The translations under genes and the position numbers were made by a program. From Branchiostoma floridae (taxonomy: Eukaryota; Chordata; Leptocardii; Amphioxiformes; Branchiostomatidae), in assembly GCF_000003815.2 (NCBI RefSeq), contig NC_049981.1, positions 19,395,155 to 19,459,154 of the forward strand: DNA of 64,000 nucleotides, given 5' to 3'. The notes under the pieces were generated by a model that saw only the letters and a program-made list of their open reading frames with translations, did no database searches and was not told the origin of the DNA. Below, one piece after another: positions 9,586 through 24,540 of the stretch. The stretch's first letter is position 1, and each line of letters begins with the position of its first letter.

Positions 9586-9700
9586 TCTTCCTGAAAGATC
9601 ACAAGTGCTAGAATGTAGCAGCATTCTTTGAGACTATAGCATATCTAAAAATATTGTGTCAACAAATTTTATACATGTATAATATAACATAAGATAATAA

Positions 9701-10333
9701 GTAGACATTGGTCGACAATTATGAAACACTCAACTTCAAGAAATAAAGAAAATAGCTGCAGATCATATGCTGAAAACATATCTGTAGATAACACCTTTTT
9801 ATCTGCAAGTTGCAAAATACCATAAAATGGGGTGTCCTCCATAACAATTGCATTATTTGTAACAACAATCGTCCCAGTCATCCCAGTAATATTTCGTCAC
9901 GAGTATTTACTAACACACATTGCATAGTCTTATAATCCACTGAAAAGTTGTGTCAACTTAAGAGTTTACAGAGAATCATACACTTAAACACACTGTGTAC
10001 TCGGTCCACTTAAAGATTGCCAAGAATCGCACATATTTCACACACTGCCTGATTCACTGTCGATTCCAAATGACCACCCTTAGATAGCTTAGAGCCAAAT
10101 GCTTTGGTTGCATTAAGAAGAATAGCTAGGTGGTGAAAGCTGTTTCAAAAGCCCTGTTTTTGGCAAATAGTGCAATGAAATCAAACATGTTGACACCACT
10201 TATCATTCTAGGGGTCATGTAAAATTTCCTTAGGATAAATAAGAATAAATAGGCAACATAAATTATAAATTATTATGAATGAATGCCAGTATTTTACTTC
10301 GTCCATTATTATTATTGCCACCCCCCCCCCCCC

Positions 10334-10379
<46 letters not shown>

Positions 10380-10770
10380 TGACCACAATGAAAATAGAAT
10401 AAAACAAGACAAATGATGGATAGAAAGTTCATCTTACCTGACAAGATTTTGAGGAACTAATCTATCTGTTGGTTGATGTGCTTTTCTTTATTGGAGTACA
10501 GTGTAAATTTTTCACAAAGACTAACATAATTTATTTACGCCAGGTCACATAAAATGTCGTCCGATTGTTGCCAGCAAAACGTAACACTTTGGAGACGTTA
10601 CCACCAAAATAAATTAACTCGCCAGGTAATCATCACTTCACAGAAATTTACGAAAATTCAAGGTCACTGGGGTGACGTTTCGAAGTATTTTCCGTCGTTT
10701 TTGATGGAAAACGAAGAGTTTTTTTGTTTTTTTTTTGGAACACATAACGACACCACGTTTGCCTGCGGTT
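9701..10770. other. Non-coding sequence with poly-C/(AC)n microsatellite
   Basis: No gene is visible. A poly-C run at about 10319-10334 is followed by an uninterrupted (AC)n tract to about 10373. The segment is upstream of the Helentron reading frame and may contain the element's 5' end and promoter, but no terminal signature could be fixed. It ends at the large assembly gap. Confidence 0.5.
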
Positions 10771-11399
10771 NNNNNNNNNNNNNNNNNNNNNNNNNNNNNN
10801 NNNNNNNNNNNNNNNNNNNNNNNNNNNNNNNNNNNNNNNNNNNNNNNNNNNNNNNNNNNNNNNNNNNNNNNNNNNNNNNNNNNNNNNNNNNNNNNNNNNN
10901 NNNNNNNNNNNNNNNNNNNNNNNNNNNNNNNNNNNNNNNNNNNNNNNNNNNNNNNNNNNNNNNNNNNNNNNNNNNNNNNNNNNNNNNNNNNNNNNNNNNN
11001 NNNNNNNNNNNNNNNNNNNNNNNNNNNNNNNNNNNNNNNNNNNNNNNNNNNNNNNNNNNNNNNNNNNNNNNNNNNNNNNNNNNNNNNNNNNNNNNNNNNN
11101 NNNNNNNNNNNNNNNNNNNNNNNNNNNNNNNNNNNNNNNNNNNNNNNNNNNNNNNNNNNNNNNNNNNNNNNNNNNNNNNNNNNNNNNNNNNNNNNNNNNN
11201 NNNNNNNNNNNNNNNNNNNNNNNNNNNNNNNNNNNNNNNNNNNNNNNNNNNNNNNNNNNNNNNNNNNNNNNNNNNNNNNNNNNNNNNNNNNNNNNNNNNN
11301 NNNNNNNNNNNNNNNNNNNNNNNNNNNNNNNNNNNNNNNNNNNNNNNNNNNNNNNNNNNNNNNNNNNNNNNNNNNNNNNNNNNNNNNNNNNNNNNNNNN
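10771..11399. other. Assembly gap (629 N)
   Basis: A run of 629 N. Its non-round length suggests a size estimated from mate pairs rather than a fixed placeholder. The long open frames that appear across it are artefacts. Confidence 0.95.
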
Positions 11400-11519
11400 C
11401 GGCTAATTGATTTACACACAGGTGGCCAGAGTTTCTACGAGGGACGCGTAAGAGCGTTGGAATTAAGCAGAAAATCCCCCGATAATTCAATTTGAAATGT
11501 TTTTTAGGCAAAAATGATA

Positions 11520-11855
11520 ACGGGATCCCGTAAGTAAATATCCCATGCACTATCATACCAAGTTTCGGGTACTTTGGACTTAAAACCAGGGCACAGGAGG
11601 CAAAAACATACAGTTTTGGTCAGAAAATCGCAAAAGAAGTTAAATAAAATCATTTTAAAGACATTTATTTAAAAAAAGGAAAAAACGTCCGGGGGTATTG
11701 ACCCTCTCTACCATTGTGCCAAGTTTCAGGTCATTCGGTCCAGAAACGACGGAGAAAACGTGTTTTGAAGAATTGACAGGAGAAAGAAGAAAGAAGAAAC
11801 ATTACGAATATAATATATTTCACCATACCTATGGTATGGCTGAAATATAAAAATG
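11520..11855. repeat. Dispersed repeat ending in a palindrome
   Basis: The sequence has two degenerate copies of a phrase of the type CCAAGTTTC.GGT, near 11560 and 11720. It ends in an A/G-rich AGAAGAAACATTACGAATA followed by a palindrome at about 11814-11850. The arms are ATATTTCA-CCATACC and GGTATGG-C-TGAAATAT, with one bulged base. A terminal hairpin next to repetitive sequence suggests the end of a mobile element. I cannot assign the class. Confidence 0.4.
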
Positions 11856-11888
11856 CTCCATGTCACATGTGTATGCACTGTTCAGGAA

Positions 11889-12075
11889 TACGAGCGATCG
11901 CTGTTGTTGTTTACATCCGGGGTATTCGACGGCTGGTGCCTACCAGAGCATCAGTAGATTGGATCAAGATTTGATATCTAAACTAGCAGATGAAATCACT
12001 GGTTTATATCTTTTGCCAAACACCTGCTTTTTGCCTACCACTGCGCCCCCGTGACATCATTGTGATCGCTCGTAT
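11889..12075. mobile_element. Small inverted-repeat element (~187 bp)
   Basis: ATACGAGCGATC at 11889 is matched by its inverted copy GATCGCTCGTAT ending at about 12075, with weaker similarity extending inward. The size and structure fit a MITE. I did not find a clear target-site duplication, so the call is tentative. Confidence 0.35.
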
Positions 12076-12713
12076 GGCTGTGTTTACTTGTGTAGGTGTT
12101 CAGTACCAAGGACAGGTATGCTCACTTATGGGTGTATGGTTTGTACAATGTAAGGTATGTTACTATGTGTAGTAAGCAGCATCGAAGCATGGGTACTTTG
12201 GATAACAAAATATACTAACTTGATATCAATACCACCTATGTAGTTTAATTAGTATAGTACCATGTATCTTTGCACGCAGATGGATAAAGAGTTGGAGCAA
12301 CAAGATATGATGATGATGCCAACAGTCATTGTAATTAAGTCAATTTATTACCGTCAACAAGAAGGCTATGGTATTGGTAATGACTGTATATATGTGAATG
12401 AACAGCATAACTCCAAAAGGCCCGGATATATTGTACTGATACTTGGTATGTGAGTAGGGCTTGGTGAGGCCTTGAAATGATTATATTTTGTGCCCTCTGG
12501 TGGCTTGTTACAGCACTGCAGCAGAATTTCCAATTTTGATATCCAGAATTCTAGACGTGCTATGATCATGATTTTTAGTAAGAGAGACAAAGGGTAACTT
12601 TCTCGATACAACATGGCTTTCTTCCCAGCGCACCACACATATACATGCATGTTTTTCTCGCATTTTGTAAGTTGATTTTGCAATCTGCAGTATTTGTTAA
12701 GTGTTGAATACAC
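12076..12713. other. Intergenic, no gene seen
   Basis: Only short frames and AT-rich sequence. It lies downstream of the minus-strand saposin-like gene and may carry part of its 3' untranslated region. Confidence 0.35.
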
Positions 12714-12995
12714 AGTTACTTGTATGTACTACTAGGTGTGATATTAAGTTGATTGACTAGTTACTGATACATTTTCTAGATATATGTTGATTAAATACAC
12801 AGTTATTCATGTATACTTCTAGGTATGATATGTTGATTGAGTACATAGTAACACACGTTACTTGTTTATACTTCTGGTATGATATATATTGGTTAAATAC
12901 ATAGCTACATTTTGCACTTATATATGCTTCTAGGTATGATAAATGTTGGTTAAATAAATAGTTTCTTATACTTACTTCTAGGTATGATATATGCT
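12714..12995. repeat. Degenerate AT-rich tandem repeat, ~65-75 bp
   Basis: About four to five degenerate units share TACTTCTAGGTATGATAT, then TTGATT or TTGGTTAAATACATAG. Units differ in length and sequence, so this is an old minisatellite. It has no coding potential. Confidence 0.6.
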
Positions 12996-13371
12996 GGTAA
13001 CCTTAAAGTAATATCACCAGATGCTACATATGCACCTTGTGGCATACAGTTGATATTTTACTGCTTTTCCTCAAGATAACTATATATATGGTTCCCTAAG
13101 ATAGTTTCCTATAGTTTCCTAAAAGGTAAATAGCTGACTTTGCATGAACTTAACAGTATAACGTTATTTGTTTAAGCATTGAGATATTATACGTATTCTA
13201 CATTTACTTATGCATGCATGCGCTAACACATTTAGAATCACGTTTGGACATCATTGTGGCCACAGGCGTGAGCAACATTAAAGATGTTCTCTTACACATT
13301 CCTGCCAGCTTGTTCTGCATAAAGCATGGCCAAGTTGAGGATTTACTGGCCAGATGCGTCATGAGCGCCAT

Positions 13372-16300
13372 CTATTGGCCAGGTATGATGGCATTGCAGA
13401 TGCCTGCTGGGGTCACTTCAATTTGCAGATCTGTGATAAGGTTCAGCACGAACTCGTTGACCAGCTCCGCACACTGTGGGTGTGGGAAAAGACACATAAC
13501 AACAAGACCATAGAATGTCCAGGACAAAAGAAACCAAAATTGGAAATTCTGCTGCAGCACCAAAGAGGCCGCCTGGAGGCTCGAACGAGATCTAATTGAC
13601 TCAAAATGTAGTTTTTGGCTGGCTAACTCCTCTGGTGAGTTATCTGTCAATTTGCAGAATTTTTACTATTTTCCAGCGCCATGTGGAGCCTGGTAGAGGC
13701 TACAAAACTGTGATTGTACATAGATTCTGGTTGTGAATAAAGAATGTTGTTATAAGGTGATTTTCCAGACTAATGAAATCATTCATGGGTGTGATTAAGG
13801 AAACTTACCTGGGATTGGAAGTTAGGCAGCGGAATGAGATTGCAGAGGCCAGTGCTGGCATTGGCGATCACAGTCTATGGTAAAGAAAAAAAAGTTTTGA
13901 TGTAACGTTAACATTAGAGATTCAACTCTTGCAATTTTTAACTATTCTTGTTTATGGTTGTTTTTGTTGTAAACAAGATTATAAAAAGGCTGAGAGATTG
14001 ATGTAAATGACTGTTTTTGTTACAAAAATGGGCAATTAAATATTGCTTCTGTCTTGTGGAGTGAAGGAGACTTAAATGTAGGAATACCCTTTATTATTAT
14101 TCTTTCGTTCAGAAACTTTTGGAGTGCCTAGTGGCACATTGGGCAGCACGTTTACTTGCTGTTTTGTAGCAGGGTATACTTTTACATGGAGTGGTTGCTT
14201 TTTCAAGCCCTTCCCCTTTAACAACGGACCACCATTGTCAACTTGGAACCAGGAGGACAATGTGACGCTGTTTACAATTGCCCCTCTACCCGTACGTAAA
14301 ATTCTATCTTACCTCATGATCCACCAGCAGAAACTCGACCAAGGACAGGACAGTACGGCATATGACACCTTTCTGTTTGCGTGAAAAAATAAAAAGACAT
14401 AGAGAGGAAATCGTATTTCTAATGTCAGATAGTGTCAGTGCCTAGTGTCATATAGGGCAGCAAGTTTCCTTACTGCTTCAGTAGCAGGGTAGATTATTGA
14501 TACAGGGAAGGGTTACTAGCCCTTTACCTTCAACATGCTCACAGCACCTCCTCGAACACAAGATCCCCTTTTTACGTCCTTCTGAAAGATGGGTACAGCC
14601 CAAAGCGAGATGCCCTAGCCAGGAATGTAACCTGGGTCTCTCAATTATCAACTAAATGGAACAAGGAGCCCACCTGTGAGATTGCTATCAGTTGAGCTAC
14701 ATGGACATCCCTTGGGGGAAAATTAAGTGGGACCAAAAAAAACTCAAGAGAAGTTCAAGATATTAAACAGTGTCAACATACAAATGAACCCAGCTTGACC
14801 TCCTTGGTGACTCCATTGCCTGAAATCAAATACAATTGCATGGAGTCATTTCGTGGTTTTATTTTGTGCGTTTGTATCTAGAAAATGTGGTTGCTTAGCT
14901 ATGTGGTTGTACAACAGTGCAAAAGACTGATAAGAAATTATAACAGGACTGTGGAAAGCTCAGCTGAATGAAATGTTAACAAAGATCAATCTGTGGATAC
15001 ATATTTTAATGAAGCTAATGTAGAATTGTGCATGCTTATATCACTGTTTTAATGATTGTGAGCAAGTGCATTTTAAAGTGCATATGGTGCAACAGTTTAA
15101 ACACATGTCAGTTTGTAAGCTAGATGTGCAATATTGTTAGTTCCTGTCAATGATTTTTAACCTTAAAGTTTGTAAATCAAAGATGTAATTCAGTGTTTCA
15201 CTGTGATATTCCAATAAGTGAATTGAATCTTGAATTTAACATACAGGCCAAAGCTTACTAAGCTCCTAAAGTAGATGATGTTTATATACATTTTTACAGG
15301 TTGATTTGTACCTGTATAGTTGCGGGGGTGATACAGCGCCTTGGGTTGCAGTTTGCTGTAAATGAAGTCATTCATGTCGGACACTGATGCCTTCACCTCG
15401 TGATCACACTGCAGGGTGGGAAAATTACATTCCGTAAAAGGCCAACACACGGAATAAACATAAATGTTCTATAGAAAAACAATGATCACTTAAACAACAG
15501 CAAACCAAAATTTAAGCTAGTCTATACCAGACTCCATACGTCATTGTAAAAGTAGTAGCAATTTGACAGTTAGACAGTGGTACTAAATATTATGTACATC
15601 CAGGCTATGTCCATGGTACTGAATTTCATTATTTGTTTAGTACGTCCATGCAAGGAGCTTTTGTGGTACTGACTATCATATTTTTTTATATCCTGGCTAT
15701 GTCCATGGTACTGAAACATGTGTTTTGTGTTGTTAACATTGTCTTTTAGGTGTGGGAGGGCAATGAGTAAGGGTGTTTACACACCTGTTTTGCACCTTTC
15801 ACATTGTGATGAATTCAAATAAAAGAATGAAATAAACATTGTAACTAACAAAGGCATGTATATCCTCTGACACATCCTTGTTCTTAGAGTAGACGCCGTG
15901 GCAGGCTTCCTTCAGAGTAGAGAAGATGAAGTCTTGCACCGAGTCCTTCATGAGGTACGTACGCACCGCCTCCACAGCAGCGAAGCACTGTGGACAAATG
16001 GTTGGGGTTAGATTATGAAGCGATGGTAAGACTGTACTGATTTGATCCAGATACATGTTGTAGCTTCCATGATAAACACAAGTTAGGAAGGAGCATAGCA
16101 GGAAGATCATTCTAACAAGCAAAAGTTGCTGATATAGAGTACATATGTTATTAATAAGAGTTTGGAAAGATGCCTATGGTATATGATAGGGCTGGGTATC
16201 GGTACAGCGTACCGGTACAAAACCGGTTTTTCTTATTGGACCGGTCCAGAAAAACCGGACCTGAAAAAATTAGGTGGACCGGATGTTGGACCGATTAGAA

Positions 16301-17993
16301 AATTAACAGATTATTTTATCGGGCATTCACACGTTTTGGCGCTTGCAGGTGGAAGAAAATAACAAGAGTGAAGTAGAGTAGAGTTTATAGTAATTTCTAC
16401 CAAGTTTTACAGCCAATCGTACAGGTGCAGTTAGCGTTGTAGGATTTTAAAACGCCAGTGTAAGTCTAATACTCCACCAAACAGATTTCTTTATAGTGAA
16501 ATGGACCATTGGTATGAGTCATACTGAATCAGGTCCAGGTTCAGGTCCGGACCTGGACCTGATCCTTTGGACCTGAACCGGACCTGGACCTGAATTTTCT
16601 GTACCGGTACCCACCCCTAGTATATGACTATGCCTTATGCTGCTTGCTATACTGGAAAATACAATCAGCAAACATCATAGTTACAGGCAAAATGATTATT
16701 ACTTGCACCACTGTGATCAGGATACCTTACCTCTTCCCCTTTGGATCCACTAGACGAACAAAAGCCATTCACTGAAAAAAAAAGAATGTTGATATTAAGA
16801 AAACTACCTCGTCAGGTTTGGTGATCATGTGCTCATCATTTGCCCAAAAGTGTGAGTAAGACACCCGATTACTGCTTTGTAAAGCTATCTAACATTGCGG
16901 TAGCCATTATTGTGTGGTTCCCATTATCGTTGACCCCCTTTTTTTCTGATCTATGTTATGCAAGAGCCACATTTCCAAACCAGGGCCCGTATGGGCTGTT
17001 TGTGGGAACGAAAAATAAAAGTGTGTATTAAGAGACATATGGAATGTTTGTCCATCACTAATTCTTTTTAAAAGTTTTGCATGTTTTGGTATCTTTTATA
17101 CTTTTTGTACCTGCAAACTGCCCAGTTTACAAATGTGGCCCAAGCATTATTCAGGCGGAGAGCAAGGAAGAATCAACTGGTTCCCCTAGCACAAGTCTTT
17201 GTCATACCCGGTAGTACAAATTAAACATACAGTATTAAATAGGCAGAGAAAAAGTTACAGACCATGCATTGACACATTAGTTCTGTCCACAGGCTAGTTT
17301 TAAAGAAAGATGGCATTTTGAATGAATCGGACAATGATAAGAACTGCTATGTTAGAGTGCACAAGTTTGCTTGGTGCTGTTATCCAAACACACGGACTGT
17401 GATTGTTGTCCCTCCCACACAAGGATGTCACAGGCTGACATCTTCCTCTTGAGTTGCTTGGAGTGTCAGATTTAACTCGTCAGTTTTTCCCACGTTCCCA
17501 ATCTTTTCTGCTAATATTACTCTAAGGCACAACTTATGCAACACAATTTTACTGTGGAAAAGTACAAAATGTGGACTCATGCTCTGACATACAGACAGAT
17601 TTTACGACAAAAAATGTTCTAATCAACTGTACTTTTGTACTTTCTAATACTTTTGTACTTTGTATTAGACTAATTTGTCATTGAATGAGCAATAACACTT
17701 GAATTACCACATGCCAGAGCTACAAGTTAACTGTTTTCCATTTTATTGAGAAAGACTTGCAAACAACATATGAACATATGCATGAAGAAAGTTAATCGTC
17801 ATGCCAATAAGTCTGAGGTTCCTTATGTAATACCACCCGATACCTGATTCAACAGAAATAGTGCAGGTATATTTCCATCGATTATAAGAAATTGATAACT
17901 GACGAATTTAGATCAAAGTTGTTTTCCAACTCACCAGAGTTTCCAGCAAGCACCACAATCAAGAAGCAGAAGACTGGACCTGAAAATGCCATG
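13372..17993 (-). CDS. Small secreted saposin-like (SapB) protein, six exons
   Basis: Hand-assembled exons with consistent phases are 17993-17935, 16749-16731, 15987-15850, 15408-15298, 13874-13809 and 13473-13372, giving 164 residues. Exon 1 encodes a signal peptide (MAFSGPVFCFLIVVLAG). Exon 2 is a 19-nt microexon using the CTAG acceptor; an acceptor 22 nt upstream would bring in a stop. Exon 3 (CFAAVEAVRTYLMKDSVQDF..., then ACHGV) is a first-half SapB segment. Exon 4 (CDHEVKASVSDMNDFIYSKL) and exon 6 (CAELVNEFVLNLITDL..., then TPAGICNAI) each resemble the second half. Exon 5 ends GLCNLIPLPNFQSQ. Exons 3-6 meet at phase 0, so skipping exons 4-5 would give a textbook SapB domain. The exon 4 donor (CCT|GTAAAA) is weak. 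SapB proteins are disulphide-bonded helical bundles that bind or perturb lipids (saposins, NK-lysin/amoebapore-like). The gene lies just downstream of, and co-oriented with, an aspartic protease gene. Family confident; exact role unknown. Confidence 0.75.
14122..14230 (-). mobile_element. Partial tRNA-derived SINE
   Basis: Begins GAGTGCCTAGTGGCACA and continues through GTAGCAGGGTATAC to AGCCCTT, matching the left part of the fuller copies at 14437, 60151 and 63151. The tRNA-like end is missing. It lies between exons 4 and 5 of the saposin-like gene. Confidence 0.6.
14437..14711 (-). mobile_element. tRNA-derived SINE, near full length
   Basis: Read on the minus strand, the element begins with GGGATGTCCATGTAGCTCAA, whose TGTAGCTCAACTGATAGCA part is a tRNA A-box-like start. 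A B-box-like region of the form GGTTACATTCCTGG follows. The opposite end is AGTGCCTAGTGTCATATAGG. The same layout recurs at 60151-60387 and 63151-63431. It is intronic in the saposin-like gene. Confidence 0.7.
16187..16619. mobile_element. hAT-like MITE with 8-bp target duplication
   Basis: Termini are TAGGGCTGGGTATCGGTAC and GTACCGGTACCCACCCCTA, near-perfect inverted repeats. They are flanked by GTATATGA at 16179-16186 and again at 16620-16627, an 8-bp target-site duplication as in hAT elements. The 433-bp body has palindromic runs of CCGGACCTGGACCTGA type. It is inserted in intron 2 of the saposin-like gene. Confidence 0.85.
16772..17934 (-). other. Intron 1 of the saposin-like gene
   Basis: Starts with GTGAGT after exon 1 and ends at one of two acceptors, TTTTTTTTCAG or, 22 nt further on, TTCGTCTAG. 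The latter keeps the frame. I found no other gene or clear repeat in it. Confidence 0.5.
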
Positions 17994-18860
17994 TTGAACG
18001 GTGAAGAGCTTTCAGTGTTGCACAAACGCAGCTTACTGGACAGAAGGAACAGGTGGAAATGATTACGTCTTCGTCACAAGACTGGAACCTGCCAAGTGGA
18101 CTCGCAGTGATCATTGGATGGGGGCTGGCCACGTGACCCTCGGTGTATATGACCTTTTTTGGAAAAAGAATGACGACTTTTCAAGTGGGGGGCACATTAT
18201 GTAAAAGTTAATGGGTAATAAATACTGCTACAAATGCAAATTCATACTCAACTGTCCTTTTTGAGCAGCCAAAGGTGTTCCAATAAGAAAATGTCCAGCC
18301 TTGAATGCTTGGGTTTTTGCTTCTACACATTATGTTGTGTAGCAACAACTGAATAAAACATCATTACTTATGAAACAAGAAAGAAAAAAACTATTTTCCT
18401 TCAGAAAGGGTGAGTTGGAGCTGTGGGAGATACTGTAAAAGGGGAAATGTTTACAGTGATTCTATTTATTCAGTAGGGAAATATGGAGTGTTTGTGGTGG
18501 TTTTAAGTTCTAAGTTCTTCCAGGAAGGGTTTTGAAAGGGAAATCTTTGCTGCAGTTTCATGTTTGTGGGGAAGAGGTCACCATGAAAAAACACAAACTA
18601 TAAGTTAAACATTACACTTTGCATTTTTAAGTTAAAGTTAAGTTAAACATATACTAAAAGTGAACAATTTTACAGTAATTAAAATTGTCAAAATTTTTTT
18701 TGGTCTCTTTATCTCATGTGCACTGTTTGGATGTTAAATTTTCTTTCAAGATATACCAGTCATCGTGCATTTTTGTCCCTTCAATATATTGCAATTCGCA
18801 TTCAATGTGTATGTGTCCAGTGTGACTTCAAGCCTTGTCCATTTTGTTCCCTGACAGACC

Positions 18861-19021
18861 TACTCTCCAAGCAGAGGTTAGGCTCTGTTTTTTGCCATTT
18901 ATTGTTAGGCCTGGGCCTAAGCCGCGAGACATAAAGAAAATGGTACAAAATAGAAAGCCTGATAAAAACGCCTAAAAAAAAGCAAAAAACAGTCAGAGTC
19001 TAACCTCTGCTTGGAGAGTAG
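18861..19021. mobile_element. 161-bp MITE with ~8-bp target duplication
   Basis: Inverted ends TACTCTCCAAGCAGAGGTTA and TAACCTCTGCTTGGAGAGTA are flanked by GACAGACC at 18853-18860 and 19022-19029. The 8-bp duplication suggests a hAT-type non-autonomous element. It lies between the saposin-like and protease genes, just beyond the protease 3' end. Confidence 0.8.
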
Positions 19022-19139
19022 GACAGACCATTGTGTAACACAGTCTTGCAGCATAAATAACTGATTCAACCTTACTGTTAATCCCACAGTTCTGAACTGT
19101 ATCAACAGGCACCAGGCAGCACTAGTACTTCTCCAATCA

Positions 19140-19150
19140 AGTGTTTATTT
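19140..19150 (-). terminator. Possible polyadenylation signal of the aspartic protease gene
   Basis: TTTATT on the plus strand reads AATAAA on the minus strand, about 280 bases after the protease stop codon at 19427. Position and orientation fit. There is no transcript evidence. Confidence 0.4.
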
Positions 19151-19426
19151 GTCAAACATCATCAGGAGCACATGGTAACACACTGCAGATTTTGGAATCC
19201 ATATATGTAAGATACTTGACTATATGTATCTGAAATGTTCAAGTAAACTTAGGAGTAAGCTGTGTGCTTGCTCAATCTTCAGTCCAAATCTGTTACGTCA
19301 TCATTATTTACTACAGTTTCATAACCTCACTGGTCGTGTGTCATGACGTAAGGCCTCTGAGGTGACCAAACGACTAGGAACAGATTCTAACAAAACATAC
19401 AGTGCCCTGGGTACGTGGTTGGTGAA

Positions 19427-23653
<4,227 letters not shown>

Positions 23654-24412
23654 GGTTCTTTTCACCTGTCAGAAATGATAGAATACAAGGTTTGCAAAAT
23701 TGCTTGTCAGACGATAACTCGAATGGCTGCTGGGCTAAATCGAGATTAAACACAGTTACAGTTGATTAGGAGGATTACAGTTATTAAAGCAGTTGGGTAG
23801 ATTTTGGAAACGTTCAGACTTTTCTGGTTGCATCAAAGAACTTTCCTCGGCGCAAGGACCTTGGTCGGTGCCACCTGTTGTTCAGCAGGTTTTAACCCAA
23901 AGCTATCAACAGATATGCAATTTTTACGTTAGTGAAGATGTTTTAGAGAGGCCGATAGTTGAGACAAAATCAAGACAAAGTTTATGCTTACGAGTAAATT
24001 TGCTCATGCTGTTTTAATTACGCTACAGGAGCTATTAAACGTTGTCTTGCTCGGGTGGTAGGGCCGGGGCCCAAGTGCCGAAAGTTCGACACGTATGCCT
24101 CATTTTTCCATGTGTGTGGTTGAACGTTGATCTAACGTTAATGAATATATAAGTAAAACACCCTGGTTGATTTAATAAGGTTCTTTGATTTACCATCATA
24201 CACATAGTAATTGGCACCAGGTTAATATTTTCTAAAATGTTGTCATTTCAATGAGAACCTTTGAAGTGGGTAAAATTTGGGGCTTATACTCAACAAAAAT
24301 ACCTAATTTTTTATAAAGGAATAGCAACAGAAACGTTTCATTTCAACACGAGTCGTCCTGTGAGCAGAGTTAATTCTCCGTCACACCGAGGAAATGGCCC
24401 GTAAAAACATAC

Positions 24413-24500
24413 CTGTATCGATACCAGGAGTGACTCCCACTACAACTGTCGGCTTACAGCTTCAGACTCCGGTTTCAACGTCTGGAGACTTCGTTTGATA
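24413..24500 (-). promoter_or_regulatory. Probable non-coding first exon and promoter of the protease gene
   Basis: On the minus strand a strong donor ATACAG|GTATGT ends an exon at 24413. The coding exon 1 start at 23653 is preceded by TTTCTGACAG|GTGAAAAGAACC, an acceptor 16 nt before the ATG. This implies an intron in the 5' untranslated region and a promoter at or above 24.5 kb. The upstream exon limit is not defined. Confidence 0.45.
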
Positions 24501-24540
24501 CGGAGGAGAGTTGAAATCGTCTGGTGCTGCGGTCTCATCA

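Larger units (their letters stand above)
2041..9700 (-). mobile_element. Helentron-type Helitron (OTU-Rep-Hel-EEP)
   Basis: A rolling-circle transposon on the minus strand, identified by a Rep/helicase polyprotein that also carries an OTU cysteine-protease domain and a C-terminal EEP nuclease. That domain combination is characteristic of the Helentron (Helitron2) branch in animals. The termini are not certain: I could not fix the short terminal palindromes or the T/T insertion site. The limits given include the coding region and the tandem array derived from it. The 134/136-bp minisatellite just beyond (1247-2010) may also belong to the element, since Helentrons and their non-autonomous relatives often carry tandem repeats near an end. 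Confidence 0.8.

Noticed and set aside
10554-11556. Open frames of 220-313 codons around 10.6-11.5 kb
   Set aside because: Most of their length is the 629-base N run.
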